Assembly (NCBI GenBank): GCA_017305935.1
Contig: JAFKJU010000038.1
Span: forward strand, 1 to 52,543
Direction of reading: 5' to 3'
DNA length: 52,543 nt
DNA from: Hyphomicrobiales bacterium
Lineage (GTDB): Bacteria > Pseudomonadota > Alphaproteobacteria > Rhizobiales > Rhizobiaceae
In this document: piece by piece, positions 8,162 through 16,065 of the stretch
How positions within the stretch are numbered: the first letter of the stretch is position 1
Layout: the number at the start of each line of letters is the position of its first letter
The notes under the pieces: generated by a model
What the model was told of the DNA's origin: nothing
What the model saw: only the letters and a program-made list of their open reading frames with translations
Database searches by the model: none
Position numbers and translations under genes: made by a program

Positions 8162-8902
8162 ATGGCCTATTTCGAGGCGCGCAACGTCAATCTGCATTTC
8201 AGTTCGTTCCATGCCCTGCGCGACGTTTCGTTGTCGCTGGAAAAGTCCGACGTTCTGGTGATCTGCGGGCCGTCCGGGTCCGGCAAGAGCACCTTCATCC
8301 GCGCCATAAACCGGCTGGCCGGGCCCCTGTCGGGCGGCGCCATGTCCTTCGACGGCGCCGATCTGGCGAGGATGCCGGCGCGCGACCTGCATCGCCGGAT
8401 CGGCATGGTGTTCCAGCGCTTCAACCTGTTCCAGCACCTGACGGTGCTCGACAATATCGCCCTGCCGCAGCGGCGCGTGCTGGGGCGCTCCAAGGCCGAA
8501 GCGCGGGCAAGGGCAATGGCGCTGCTCGAACGTGTCGGGCTGGCGGAAAAGGCCTCCGTCTATCCGGTGCAGCTCTCCGGCGGCCAGCAACAGCGCGTCG
8601 CCATCTGCCGGGCGCTGGCGATGGATCCGGCCATGCTGCTGTTCGACGAGCCGACATCGGCGCTCGATCCGGAAATGGTGGGCGAAGTTCTGCAGGTGAT
8701 GCGCGAACTGGCCGCCTCCGGCATGACCATGATCGTCGTCACCCACGAGATGGGCTTTGCCCGCGAACTGGCAAGCGAAATCGCCTTTCTCGAATCCGGT
8801 CAGGTGGTCGAGAAGGCGCCACCCGGCGAATTCTTTGCCCATCCGCGCGAAGAACGAACGCGCCTCTTCCTTTCGCAGATCCTGCATCATCAGGCCGGGT
8901 GA
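8162..8902 (+). CDS. Amino-acid ABC transporter, ATP-binding protein
   Basis: A 246-residue GlnQ/HisP-type ATPase that powers uptake at the cytoplasmic face. Walker A is GPSGSGKST (~35-43), followed by the Q-loop at VFQRFNLF, signature LSGGQQQR, Walker B MLLFDEPTSALDP and the switch His in VTHEM. ATG at 8162 has GGGAG upstream, and the protein starts in the usual place for the family (AYFEARNVN). The next gene, a permease, begins 5 bp after its stop, so translation is probably coupled. Confidence 0.95.
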   Translation: MAYFEARNVNLHFSSFHALRDVSLSLEKSDVLVICGPSGSGKSTFIRAINRLAGPLSGGAMSFDGADLARMPARDLHRRIGMVFQRFNLFQHLTVLDNIALPQRRVLGRSKAEARARAMALLERVGLAEKASVYPVQLSGGQQQRVAICRALAMDPAMLLFDEPTSALDPEMVGEVLQVMRELAASGMTMIVVTHEMGFARELASEIAFLESGQVVEKAPPGEFFAHPREERTRLFLSQILHHQAG

Positions 8903-8906
8903 CGAC

Positions 8907-9578
8907 ATGCTTTCCGACGCCTACGATCTCTTCTGGCAATATCAGGACACCTATCTTGCGGGGGTGCGCAATGCGCTCACGGCGGCGGGTCTCGGGCTCG
9001 TGCTCGCGCTTATGGTCGGCCTTCTGGTCGGGATGGTGCGCTTCACCTCGCGCGGCCGCCTCGGAAAAGCGATGGCGGTCTACGTCTCGCTGGTGCGCAA
9101 TACCCCGCTTCTCGTGCAGGTCTATTTCATCTATTTCGGCCTGCCGGCGCTGGGGTTGACGCTATCGGCCTTCTGGACCGGCGTCCTGGCGCTGACCTTC
9201 AATTCCGGTGCCTATATTTCGGAAATGGTGCGGGGCGGATTGAACGCCATTCCCAAGGGCCAGACGGAAGCGGCGCTCGCGCTTGGCCTCAACCAGCGCC
9301 TGCTGCTGGCGAAAGTGCTGCTGCCGCAGGCCGCGCCGACGGTGCTTCCGGCCGTCACCGGCCAGTTCGTGCAACTGATCAAGGATACCTCCCTGCTCTA
9401 CACCATCGCCGTGCTGGAAATCACCAAGGCCGCCGATGACGTCGGCAACGAAACCTACCAGTTCCTGCCGGCCTATCTGGTCAGTTGCGTGCTCTATATC
9501 GGCATCTGCGTCGTTCTCAACCTTCTGGTCGATCTCTACGAAAGCCGCGCCGGCTTTTCCAAACACAAGCGAGCGTGA
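8907..9578 (+). CDS. Amino-acid ABC transporter, permease 1
   Basis: A 223-residue inner-membrane permease of the HisM/GlnP type with about five hydrophobic segments. The cytoplasmic EAA loop that contacts the ATPase is visible at EMVRGGLNAIPKGQTEAALA. LVRNTPLLVQVYFIYFGLP is the usual family block near residue 70. ATG at 8907 follows the ATPase stop by 5 nt. It likely pairs with the next permease as a heterodimer. Confidence 0.94.
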   Translation: MLSDAYDLFWQYQDTYLAGVRNALTAAGLGLVLALMVGLLVGMVRFTSRGRLGKAMAVYVSLVRNTPLLVQVYFIYFGLPALGLTLSAFWTGVLALTFNSGAYISEMVRGGLNAIPKGQTEAALALGLNQRLLLAKVLLPQAAPTVLPAVTGQFVQLIKDTSLLYTIAVLEITKAADDVGNETYQFLPAYLVSCVLYIGICVVLNLLVDLYESRAGFSKHKRA

Positions 9579-9580
9579 GC

Positions 9581-10246
9581 ATGAGCGAGATTCTTTCCAC
9601 CGCCAGCGATGCCTTTCGCCTCATCGTCACCGGACTTCCAATCGTCCTGCTTCTGACCTTCGTCTCTTTCTTCCCCGCGCTCGGCATCGGCATCCTCGGC
9701 GGGCTGCTGGCGTCCTCGCGCGTGCGTGCGCTGCGGTTCCTGGTCGGCATTTATGTCTATATCTTCCGTAGCACGCCGTTTCTGATGTTCATCTTCCTCG
9801 TCTATTACGGGCTGCCGGAATTCGGCATCGACATCGGGCCGGTTGCGACCGCGATCATCGCTCTGTCGCTGTCGCATGGTGCCTATATGACCGAGATCAT
9901 CCGCGGCGGCCTCGGCAGCCTCGACAAGGGTCAGAACGAGGCGGCGATCGCGCTCGGTTTCAGCCTGTTCCAGCGCCTGCGCGACATTACGCTGCCGCAG
10001 ACGCTGATGGCGATCATCCCCTCATTGCTGGGGCAGGCGATCCTGATCGTCAAGGATACGTCACTCGTTTCCGTTGTCGGCATCAGCGAGATCACCCGGC
10101 TGGGGCGAGAAGTTGTCATTCGCACCAATGAACCATTTGTTGTATTCAGCCTGCTTGCGCTAACCTATTTCGCCGTCTGCTTCGTGCTGGAAACAGCGGC
10201 GCGAAAGCTGGAAGTCAAGGCGCGGCTGGTAATATCGGGACATTGA
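9581..10246 (+). CDS. Amino-acid ABC transporter, permease 2
   Basis: A 221-residue HisQ/HisM-type permease, the likely partner of permease 1. It shows the same RSTPFLMFIFLVYYGLP block and an EAA loop at EIIRGGLGSLDKGQNEAAIA. ATG at 9581 lies 2 nt after the previous stop (with GTGAGC before it), indicating translational coupling. The 3' end overlaps the TTG candidate start of the IclR gene by 3-4 bases, so the regulator is in the same transcript. Confidence 0.94.
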   Translation: MSEILSTASDAFRLIVTGLPIVLLLTFVSFFPALGIGILGGLLASSRVRALRFLVGIYVYIFRSTPFLMFIFLVYYGLPEFGIDIGPVATAIIALSLSHGAYMTEIIRGGLGSLDKGQNEAAIALGFSLFQRLRDITLPQTLMAIIPSLLGQAILIVKDTSLVSVVGISEITRLGREVVIRTNEPFVVFSLLALTYFAVCFVLETAARKLEVKARLVISGH

Positions 10247-11073
10247 AAGTGAATACGGGCATGGACAGTCACGCCGAGAACGAGGATGGGTCAGTTGCCG
10301 AGCCGGCAACGGAAGGCGCTCATGAAAGCCGCGATGCGGGCGCGAAATCGCTGCGAAAGATGGCGTTGGTCCTCGACAGTTTCTCCCGCCACAAGCCGAG
10401 CATGACAGTGGCGGAGCTTTCCCAGGCGACGGGCCTGCCGAAAACCACGATCCACCGGATCGTGGTTTCGTTGCGCGATGTCGGCATGCTGGATCAGGAT
10501 GGACGGCGTCAGGGGTACCGCCTCGGCCTGAAGATGTTTCATTACGGCAGCAGCGTGCTGGCAAGCCTCGACACCCCGACGCGCGCGCATCCGCATGTCG
10601 CCAAGTTGCAGCAACTGACGGGTGAGATCATCCATCTGCACATGTTCGACGGCAGCCAGATGATCTGCGTCGAGCGCGAGGAAATGACGTCCGCCAGCCG
10701 CACGACGCTGCAGGCGGCGCCCACCTATTGCACCAGTGTCGGCAAGGCCTTTCTCGCGTTTCAGAACGAAGAGCTCATCCGCCGTATCGTCGGCGGAGGC
10801 TTGCAGCGCTACACGCCGAACACGATAACCGACCTCGACACGCTCCTTGCCGAACTGGCCGTTATCCGCCAGCGTGGCTACGCGATCGACGATGAGGAAA
10901 TCGAGACCGGACTGCGCTGTATCGGCGCGCCGATCCGCGATTCCACCCAGCGGGTCTTCGCCGCTGTCAGCGTATCAGGACCTGCCGAGCGCATGCCGGA
11001 CGGCCGCCTTCTTGGCCTCGCGCCGGTCGTCATCCAGACAGCCAACGAGATATCCGTGGCATTGGCGGAATAG
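10243..11073 (+). CDS. IclR-family transcriptional regulator
   Basis: A protein of up to 276 residues with an IclR winged helix (~35-95: SLRKMALVLDSF, then LSQATGLPKTTIHRIVVSL) and a C-terminal effector domain with TSVGKAFLAF and the RQRGYAIDDEE motif. The start is uncertain: TTG at 10243 overlaps the permease stop, GTG at 10249 and ATG at 10261 are alternatives, and none has a strong ribosome site. All lie before the DNA-binding domain. It is the last gene of the transporter operon and the best candidate to bind the two TTCCG-N5-CGGAA palindromes at 7021 and 7142. Repression lifted by the transported compound is the simplest model (inference). Confidence 0.92.
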   Translation: MKVNTGMDSHAENEDGSVAEPATEGAHESRDAGAKSLRKMALVLDSFSRHKPSMTVAELSQATGLPKTTIHRIVVSLRDVGMLDQDGRRQGYRLGLKMFHYGSSVLASLDTPTRAHPHVAKLQQLTGEIIHLHMFDGSQMICVEREEMTSASRTTLQAAPTYCTSVGKAFLAFQNEELIRRIVGGGLQRYTPNTITDLDTLLAELAVIRQRGYAIDDEEIETGLRCIGAPIRDSTQRVFAAVSVSGPAERMPDGRLLGLAPVVIQTANEISVALAE

Positions 11074-11248
11074 ACATCTCGCCACTGCTTCGGTGCTTGT
11101 CAGCCAATGGGGTCCGGTGTTCATGAGCCGCCAACCAGTATGAGACGGCGGTCTCCGGCGCGTCGATCTCATGCATCATACCGCCGGGAACGATGATGGC
11201 GTCACCGGCGGCGAATATCGGGCCGCCTCCATCGATCGTGGCCCGCAC
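11074..11248 (-). pseudogene. Remnant of a cupin-fold protein
   Basis: Reading leftward from a GTG at 11248, the frame encodes IDGGGPIFAAGD then IIVPGGMMHEIDAPE and YWLAAHEH. That is a good match to the second cupin motif (G-x5-P-x-G-x2-H). There is no first cupin motif, an in-frame TAA lies three codons upstream of the GTG, and the frame runs on into the 3' end of the iclR gene with no recognisable end. It looks like the relic of a longer cupin gene between the catabolic locus and bioB. A small intact one-motif protein is possible but less likely. Confidence 0.4.
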
Positions 11249-11254
11249 CCGCCC

Positions 11255-12268
11255 TTAAGACGGATCGCATCGCTGAACCGGCTCAACGATCTCATTCGGC
11301 GGCAAGCGAGGTGGCTTTTCTCTCGCCGGCGCAAAGCGCATTCCGAGCTTGCCGATCATGTCCTCATCCTGCCATGCAGCGGGATTGCCGGTCGTCAGCA
11401 GGGCATCGCCGACGAATATGGAGTTCGCGCCGGCGAGAAAGCAAAGCGCCTGAAGTTCTTCGCTCATGCCGGTCCGCCCGGCCGACAGCCGCACCACGCT
11501 TTCCGGCATCAGGATCCTGGCAAGGGCGACCGTTCGGACGAGCGCCAAGGGATCGACCGGTTTCGCCCGCTTCTGCACGGGCGTATTGCCGATCTCGTTC
11601 CAGAGGTTGATCGGGACACTGTCTGGATGAGCAGGCAGGGTCGCAATCGTTACAAGCATCGCGATACGATCCCTGACTTCCTCTCCCATTCCAAGGATAC
11701 CGCCGCAGCACACCCTGATGCCGCCCTTGCGCACGCGATCAAGCGTTTCCAGGCGGTCATCCATCGTCCGGGTGGTCGCGATCTCGCGGTAATATTCGGG
11801 CGACGTATCGATATTGTGGTTGTAGAAATCGAGGCCCGCAGCCTTCAGGCGTTCGACATGTCCCGGCGAGAGCATGCCGAGCGTCATGCAGGTTTCCAGC
11901 CCCATGTCGCGCACACCCTCGACCATCGCGCAGAGCTTGTCCATGTCGCGATCCTTCGGGCTTCGCCAGGCCGCGCCCATGCAAAATCGCTGCGCGCCGG
12001 ATGCTTTCGCCCGCCTCGCAGCGCCGAGGACAGCCTCCAGTTCCATCAGCTTCGTCGCCTTGACGCCGGTGTCGTGATGGGCACTTTGCGAACAATAGCC
12101 GCAATCCTCCGGGCATCCCCCCGTCTTGATCGACAGAAGGCTCGCGGTCTCGATCACGGTCGGGTCGAAGTGGCGGCGGTGAACGTCCTGAGCGCGATGG
12201 ATGAGATAGGGGAAGGGCAGGTCATGAGTGGCCTGCGCTTCTTCGAGAGTCCAGTCGCTGCGGATCAT
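11255..12268 (-). CDS. bioB: Biotin synthase
   Basis: A 337-residue radical-SAM enzyme that inserts sulphur into dethiobiotin, the last step of biotin synthesis. The CxxxCxxC motif for the 4Fe-4S/SAM cluster is C52, C56, C59 (CPEDCGYC). The 2Fe-2S cluster ligands are seen in [12 protein letters not shown] and VCCGG, with the Arg in RLSAGR. Length is typical. ATG at 12268 overlaps the bioY stop by 4 nt (ATGA), so both are co-translated. No bioF, bioA, bioD or bioZ lies in the window. The promoter upstream of bioY carries a BioR box. Confidence 0.97.
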   Translation of the reverse strand: MIRSDWTLEEAQATHDLPFPYLIHRAQDVHRRHFDPTVIETASLLSIKTGGCPEDCGYCSQSAHHDTGVKATKLMELEAVLGAARRAKASGAQRFCMGAAWRSPKDRDMDKLCAMVEGVRDMGLETCMTLGMLSPGHVERLKAAGLDFYNHNIDTSPEYYREIATTRTMDDRLETLDRVRKGGIRVCCGGILGMGEEVRDRIAMLVTIATLPAHPDSVPINLWNEIGNTPVQKRAKPVDPLALVRTVALARILMPESVVRLSAGRTGMSEELQALCFLAGANSIFVGDALLTTGNPAAWQDEDMIGKLGMRFAPAREKPPRLPPNEIVEPVQRCDPS

Positions 12269-12825
12269 CGCGCGGCGCCGCTCCGCAGGCTGCGCCAGCC
12301 GCAGATCATCGCCACGCCGAGCCCGATTTTCAGCAGGTCGCCGGGAAGGAAAGGAGCAAGGCCAACCGAGACGAGGGAGCGTGCCGGCACGAACATGACC
12401 AGCCACGCAAGCCCCAGCGCATAGACGACGGCAAGACCGGCCATCATCGCGCCAGCGATCCGCAGGGCGCCGCCCTTGCCGGCCAGCCGGCCGGTCAGCC
12501 AGCTTGCGACCAGAAAGCCGAGAAGGTAGCCGCCAGTCGGTCCCACGGCATAGGCCAAACCGATACCTCGCTCGGGCGAACCCGAAAAGACGGGAAGGCC
12601 CGCAAGTCCGGCGCAAAGGTAAGTCGCCATGGCCGCCAACCCGAGGCGTGGCCCCATTGCCGCGGAAAAGCCGAGAACCGCGAGCGTGTGCAGCGTCATC
12701 GGCACGGGCCAGAAAGGAATCTGGACCTTGGCGCTGGCGGCAATCAAGGCCGCTGCGCCGATGGCGAGCCCGCAAGCCCTCAGGCGGCGCAGCGAATGAG
12801 AATTGAACGAAACTGCGTGTTGCAT
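12265..12825 (-). CDS. bioY: Biotin transporter S component BioY
   Basis: A 186-residue membrane protein with about six hydrophobic segments and the BioY blocks [12 protein letters not shown] and [12 protein letters not shown]. BioY is the substrate-capture subunit of ECF-type biotin uptake and may work alone or with EcfAT/BioMN encoded elsewhere. ATG at 12825 is chosen because GGAG lies 9 nt upstream; the ATG at 12834 would touch that site. It is the first gene of a bioY-bioB operon, with a BioR box 67 bp upstream of this start. Confidence 0.94.
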   Translation of the reverse strand: MQHAVSFNSHSLRRLRACGLAIGAAALIAASAKVQIPFWPVPMTLHTLAVLGFSAAMGPRLGLAAMATYLCAGLAGLPVFSGSPERGIGLAYAVGPTGGYLLGFLVASWLTGRLAGKGGALRIAGAMMAGLAVVYALGLAWLVMFVPARSLVSVGLAPFLPGDLLKIGLGVAMICGWRSLRSGAAR

Positions 12826-12892
12826 CGAAATCATCTCCGGTCGTTACGAATAATCGATAAAAATCGGGATTCGACGCTCGCTGCAATACAGA

Positions 12893-12902
12893 TTATAGAT
12901 AA
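12893..12902. promoter_or_regulatory. BioR box upstream of bioY-bioB
   Basis: TTATAGATAA (TTATCTATAA on the other strand) equals the alphaproteobacterial BioR recognition sequence. It abuts the 3' end of bioR and lies upstream of the bioY start, so BioR should repress bioYB when biotin (as biotinoyl-AMP or protein biotinylation state) is adequate. Confidence 0.85.
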
Positions 12903-13568
12903 TTACTCGAGAAGCTTTTCGACCACTTGAATTTCCACGCTCGGCCTTGGGCTTTTGCGCCGCCCCATCCAGCCGACATGACGGGCGAGCAGATCGCAGG
13001 CAACATTCACCTGTCCCCGGCGCAGCGCCGCAAGAATGGCGCGATGGTCGTAGTCGGTGCGTGCTTCCCAGTCGGATCGCCATGCGGCAAACAGGAACCG
13101 TGCGCTGGCGAGGTGAAGATCGTCTATCGAGGCCAGCAGGCGCGGCATGCCGCAGGGTTCGAGAATCATGCGATGAAACGCCCGGTTTGCCTCTTCCCAC
13201 TCATGAACATTCTGCGCCCTTTCCGCCCGGACGGTGGCCTGCTCGGCTTTCGCAAGAAGCGCGGTGGTGAGATTGGGGGCGGCCTGTTTGAGGGCAAGCG
13301 ATTCCAGCGAAGCCCGCATCTCCGCGACCTCGCGCAGTTCCGCGACGTCGAAGGATGTGACGCGAACGCCCTTGTGAGGCTCGCTGAATGCCAGCCCTTT
13401 AGCCTCGAGCCGCCGGAAGGCTTCACGCACCGGCACATGGCTCACGCCGAATTCCTCGGCAATATGATCCTGCCGCAGCCGCGATCCGGGCTGTAGCCGA
13501 CCGGATATGATCCGGTCGCTCAGGGTCATTTCGATCTTTTTCGCGAGTGTCTCGTCAGGTTTGTGCAT
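12903..13568 (-). CDS. bioR: GntR-family biotin regulator BioR
   Basis: A 221-residue GntR regulator: N-terminal winged helix (~15-75, with LRQDHIAEEFGVSHVPVREA and FRRLEAKGL) and a helical FCD-type C-terminal domain. Identity as BioR rests on its position next to bioY-bioB and on two copies of the BioR box TTATAGATAA, one just upstream of its own start and one at the bioY promoter. In related bacteria BioR represses bio genes and itself. ATG at 13568 begins 3 bp after its own box, so a bound repressor would cover the translation start region. Confidence 0.93.
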   Translation of the reverse strand: MHKPDETLAKKIEMTLSDRIISGRLQPGSRLRQDHIAEEFGVSHVPVREAFRRLEAKGLAFSEPHKGVRVTSFDVAELREVAEMRASLESLALKQAAPNLTTALLAKAEQATVRAERAQNVHEWEEANRAFHRMILEPCGMPRLLASIDDLHLASARFLFAAWRSDWEARTDYDHRAILAALRRGQVNVACDLLARHVGWMGRRKSPRPSVEIQVVEKLLE

Positions 13569-13571
13569 GGA

Positions 13572-13581
13572 TTATAGATAA
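13572..13581. promoter_or_regulatory. BioR autoregulatory box
   Basis: TTATAGATAA sits inside the perfect dyad GGATTAT-AG-ATAATCC (13569-13584), 3 bp upstream of the bioR start codon. The position is unusually close to the ATG, so the promoter or a very short leader overlaps the operator. Confidence 0.85.
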
Positions 13582-13655
13582 TCCATCCCGAAAATATCCG
13601 GCAAGGAAAATGATCCATTTCCCGACTGCGACGGTCTTCGATGGCGTCGAAAACC

Positions 13656-14456
13656 TCAGGAAACCTCCACATACGCCTTGACCGGCAGGTGGTCCGATGC
13701 GACCCGCGACAATGCGCTGTCATGCGCGCCGTACCAGCCGATCAGGCCCTCCCGGTCCGAAACGATCCGGTCGAGGGCAAACAAAGGCAGCCGTGACGGA
13801 AAGCTCGCGACCGGCGCAGGGACATCGCAGAACAGGGGCGTCAGCCCCGCCAGCGACGAACTTCGCCCCAGCCGCCATTCGTTCAAATCGCCCATCAAGA
13901 CAGTGGGGATGTCGCGCCGGGACGCCACGAAACCGGAGAGCGCATTGGCCTGCAACCGGCGGGAATGGCGCAACAGGCCGAGATGGGCGCCGATGACGCG
14001 CAGGCGGGCGCCGCTCTTCAACTCCAGTTCGGCGACGAGGGCGCCGCGCGGTTCCAGGCCGGGCAGGGTGACGGGGTGCAGATCGCGAACGATGCTGTGG
14101 CGGGCAAGAACCACGTTGCCGTGCCAGCCATGCGCCCGTGTGGCGCCGATCGTGCCGACCCAGCTCAGGCCCACCTCGCGCTCCAGATGGCCGAGATCGA
14201 GCAGGCCGACCCGCTCGCCGAAGCGTTTGTCGGCCTCTTGAAGGGCAATGATGTCGGGATCGATTTCCTTGATGACCTGGGCGATGCGGCCGGGATCGAA
14301 ACGGCCGTCCGTACCGACGCATTTGTGGACGTTATAGGAGGCGATCAGCAGCCGGCGTCCGTCATGCAGCTTGGCATTGGCCGTCAGGGGGCGGTTCTTG
14401 CGGTTGCGGATCGCCGCGGCGATCTGCGTCCTCAGCCGAAATGTGTCCGGGTCCAT
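13656..14456 (-). CDS. Endonuclease/exonuclease/phosphatase (EEP) family protein
   Basis: A 266-residue metal-dependent phosphoesterase of the DNase I-like EEP superfamily. Catalytic blocks are YNVHK, ALQEADKR (metal Glu), MGDLNEW (Asp-x-Asn) and SDHLPV (catalytic His). No signal peptide is seen. It is the second gene of a two-gene operon behind a cardiolipin-synthase-like PLD protein (41-bp gap). The same pairing exists in Escherichia coli as ybhP with clsB, which suggests a lipid-related phosphoesterase role rather than a DNA-repair nuclease. Substrate not known. Confidence 0.88.
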   Translation of the reverse strand: MDPDTFRLRTQIAAAIRNRKNRPLTANAKLHDGRRLLIASYNVHKCVGTDGRFDPGRIAQVIKEIDPDIIALQEADKRFGERVGLLDLGHLEREVGLSWVGTIGATRAHGWHGNVVLARHSIVRDLHPVTLPGLEPRGALVAELELKSGARLRVIGAHLGLLRHSRRLQANALSGFVASRRDIPTVLMGDLNEWRLGRSSSLAGLTPLFCDVPAPVASFPSRLPLFALDRIVSDREGLIGWYGAHDSALSRVASDHLPVKAYVEVS

Positions 14457-14497
14457 CGCATCTCACTTTTCCGTCTTCGCCATGTCGCGCCCGGCCA

Positions 14498-15976
14498 TCA
14501 AAGATAAGGCGAGCCGAGCCACAATATCCTGTCGATCAGCCGCAGCGGGAAGGGGCGCGACCTGAGACCCTCCAGCGTCACGGCGCGCGCACCGGCGAGC
14601 GCACGGCCGATTCGCATTTCGATCTCCGTTGAAAAGGTGGTGTCGAGAACCTCGATGTCAACTTCGAAATTCAGCCGCAGCGAGCGCGGATCGAGATTGG
14701 AAGAGCCGACATAGGCCCAGCAGCCGTCGACGGAAAGCAGTTTCGAATGATCGAAGTTGCCCTCGGCCCGCCAGATGCGGCAATAATGCTTGAGAAGCTG
14801 GTCGAACTGCCCCGTCATGGCATGGTCCACCAGGGTCAGGTTGTTCTTGGCCGGCACGACGATATCGACCTCGACGCCGCGCCGCGCGGCGGTGATCAGG
14901 GCGCTGATCAACTCGCGGTCCGGCAGGAAATAGGGCGACATGATGCGGATCGAGCGGCGCGCCACCGAAAAGGCGCCCATCAGCATCTTGTGATTGGTTT
15001 CGAGGTTGCGGTCCGGGCCGGAGGCGACGACGCGCATCAGCACGCCCTCGCCCGGCGGGCAGACCGGCTCGGCGATGGTCCAGCAGGCATCGTTCAGCGC
15101 CTCGCCGCTGGCAAAACGCCAATCCTCGGCGGCGACGGCGAAGAGATCGGCAACGACCGGGCCGCGGAGGCGGAAATGCGTGTCGCGGCCGGTCAGTTCT
15201 CCGGCGAATTCACGCGCGAAACCCTCGCGGATGTTCATGCCGCCGGTGAACGCGACGGCGCCGTCGACGACGATGATCTTGCGGTGGGTGCGCAGGTTGG
15301 CATAGGGCAGGCGCAGGCCCATGATGACATTGCCGTTGAAGACATCGACGGTCACGCCGCGCTTGCGCAGATGTCCCAGAATGCTCGGCACCGAATAGCG
15401 GGCGCCGACGGCATCGACGAGCACCCGGACCGTCACGCCGCGCCGCACGGCGGCAACAAGGGCCGAGGCGATGCGCAGCCCGATGCGGTCGCGGTCGAAG
15501 ATATAGGTTTCGAGCAGGATGGAGCGCTCGGCGCCTTCGATCGCCTGCCGGATGGCGGCATAGGCTTCATCGCCGGTGCCGAGCAGATCGATGGCGTTGC
15601 CGGCGACGAGGCGGCTTTTCGTCACCCGGTCGCCCAGGGTTTTCAGCGCGCTAAACCGGTTGCCGTAGGTCTGGGCGATCATCGCCGGTTCGACGTGGAA
15701 ACCTTCGAAGGCGGGACGGCCGGTTTCTGTCTGGATCAGGTGATGCTGCAGGATCGAGGCACGGCGGATTCGGTTGATGCCGGCGATCAGGTAGATCGCC
15801 GCGCCCACCAGCGGCGACAGGACGATGACGCCGACCCAGCCGATGGCGGAGCGGACATCCTCCTTCGTCATGGCGGCGTGAACGGCGCCAAGCGTGCCGG
15901 TCACCAGCGAAATCGCGGCCAGGATATGCGGCCAATAATGGGCGAGCGCGTCGAGCATGGCGAAGATATAGAGCAT
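14498..15976 (-). CDS. Cardiolipin synthase-like phospholipase D protein
   Basis: A 492-residue membrane protein with two N-terminal transmembrane segments and two phospholipase D domains. The HKD motifs are HRKIIVVDG (domain 1) and HSKLLSVDG (domain 2, followed by VGSSNLDPRS). This is the architecture of bacterial cardiolipin synthases, which transfer a phosphatidyl group between phosphatidylglycerol molecules at the inner membrane. ATG at 15976 is chosen, but ATG at 15958 is possible; neither has a good ribosome site, and the first ATG lies inside a palindromic repeat (15973-16016). It forms an operon with the EEP gene. Length is close to the family norm. Confidence 0.88.
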   Translation of the reverse strand: MLYIFAMLDALAHYWPHILAAISLVTGTLGAVHAAMTKEDVRSAIGWVGVIVLSPLVGAAIYLIAGINRIRRASILQHHLIQTETGRPAFEGFHVEPAMIAQTYGNRFSALKTLGDRVTKSRLVAGNAIDLLGTGDEAYAAIRQAIEGAERSILLETYIFDRDRIGLRIASALVAAVRRGVTVRVLVDAVGARYSVPSILGHLRKRGVTVDVFNGNVIMGLRLPYANLRTHRKIIVVDGAVAFTGGMNIREGFAREFAGELTGRDTHFRLRGPVVADLFAVAAEDWRFASGEALNDACWTIAEPVCPPGEGVLMRVVASGPDRNLETNHKMLMGAFSVARRSIRIMSPYFLPDRELISALITAARRGVEVDIVVPAKNNLTLVDHAMTGQFDQLLKHYCRIWRAEGNFDHSKLLSVDGCWAYVGSSNLDPRSLRLNFEVDIEVLDTTFSTEIEMRIGRALAGARAVTLEGLRSRPFPLRLIDRILWLGSPYL

Positions 15977-16016
15977 TTCCCGGAAAAGTGGATACCGATT
16001 TCCCGTCCGGAAATGC
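15973..16016. repeat. 44-bp dispersed palindromic repeat, copy A
   Basis: Arms GCATTTCC (15973-15980) and GGAAATGC (16009-16016) flank a core with CGGAAAAGTG and ATTTCCCGTCC. It belongs to the same family as copies at 18058, 29151, 39431 and 48758. This copy overlaps the proposed start of the PLD gene and lies 50 bp past the end of the FadJ-like gene. Confidence 0.8.
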
Positions 16017-16065
16017 AATAAAACAAGGAGTTAGCACTCGATTGACATGTTCGACCGGGAAGCAG

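Noticed and set aside
11255-12886. A fused BioY-BioB-like 543-residue frame
   Set aside because: The upstream part is an out-of-frame reading of bioY; BioB begins at 12268, overlapping the bioY stop by ATGA.
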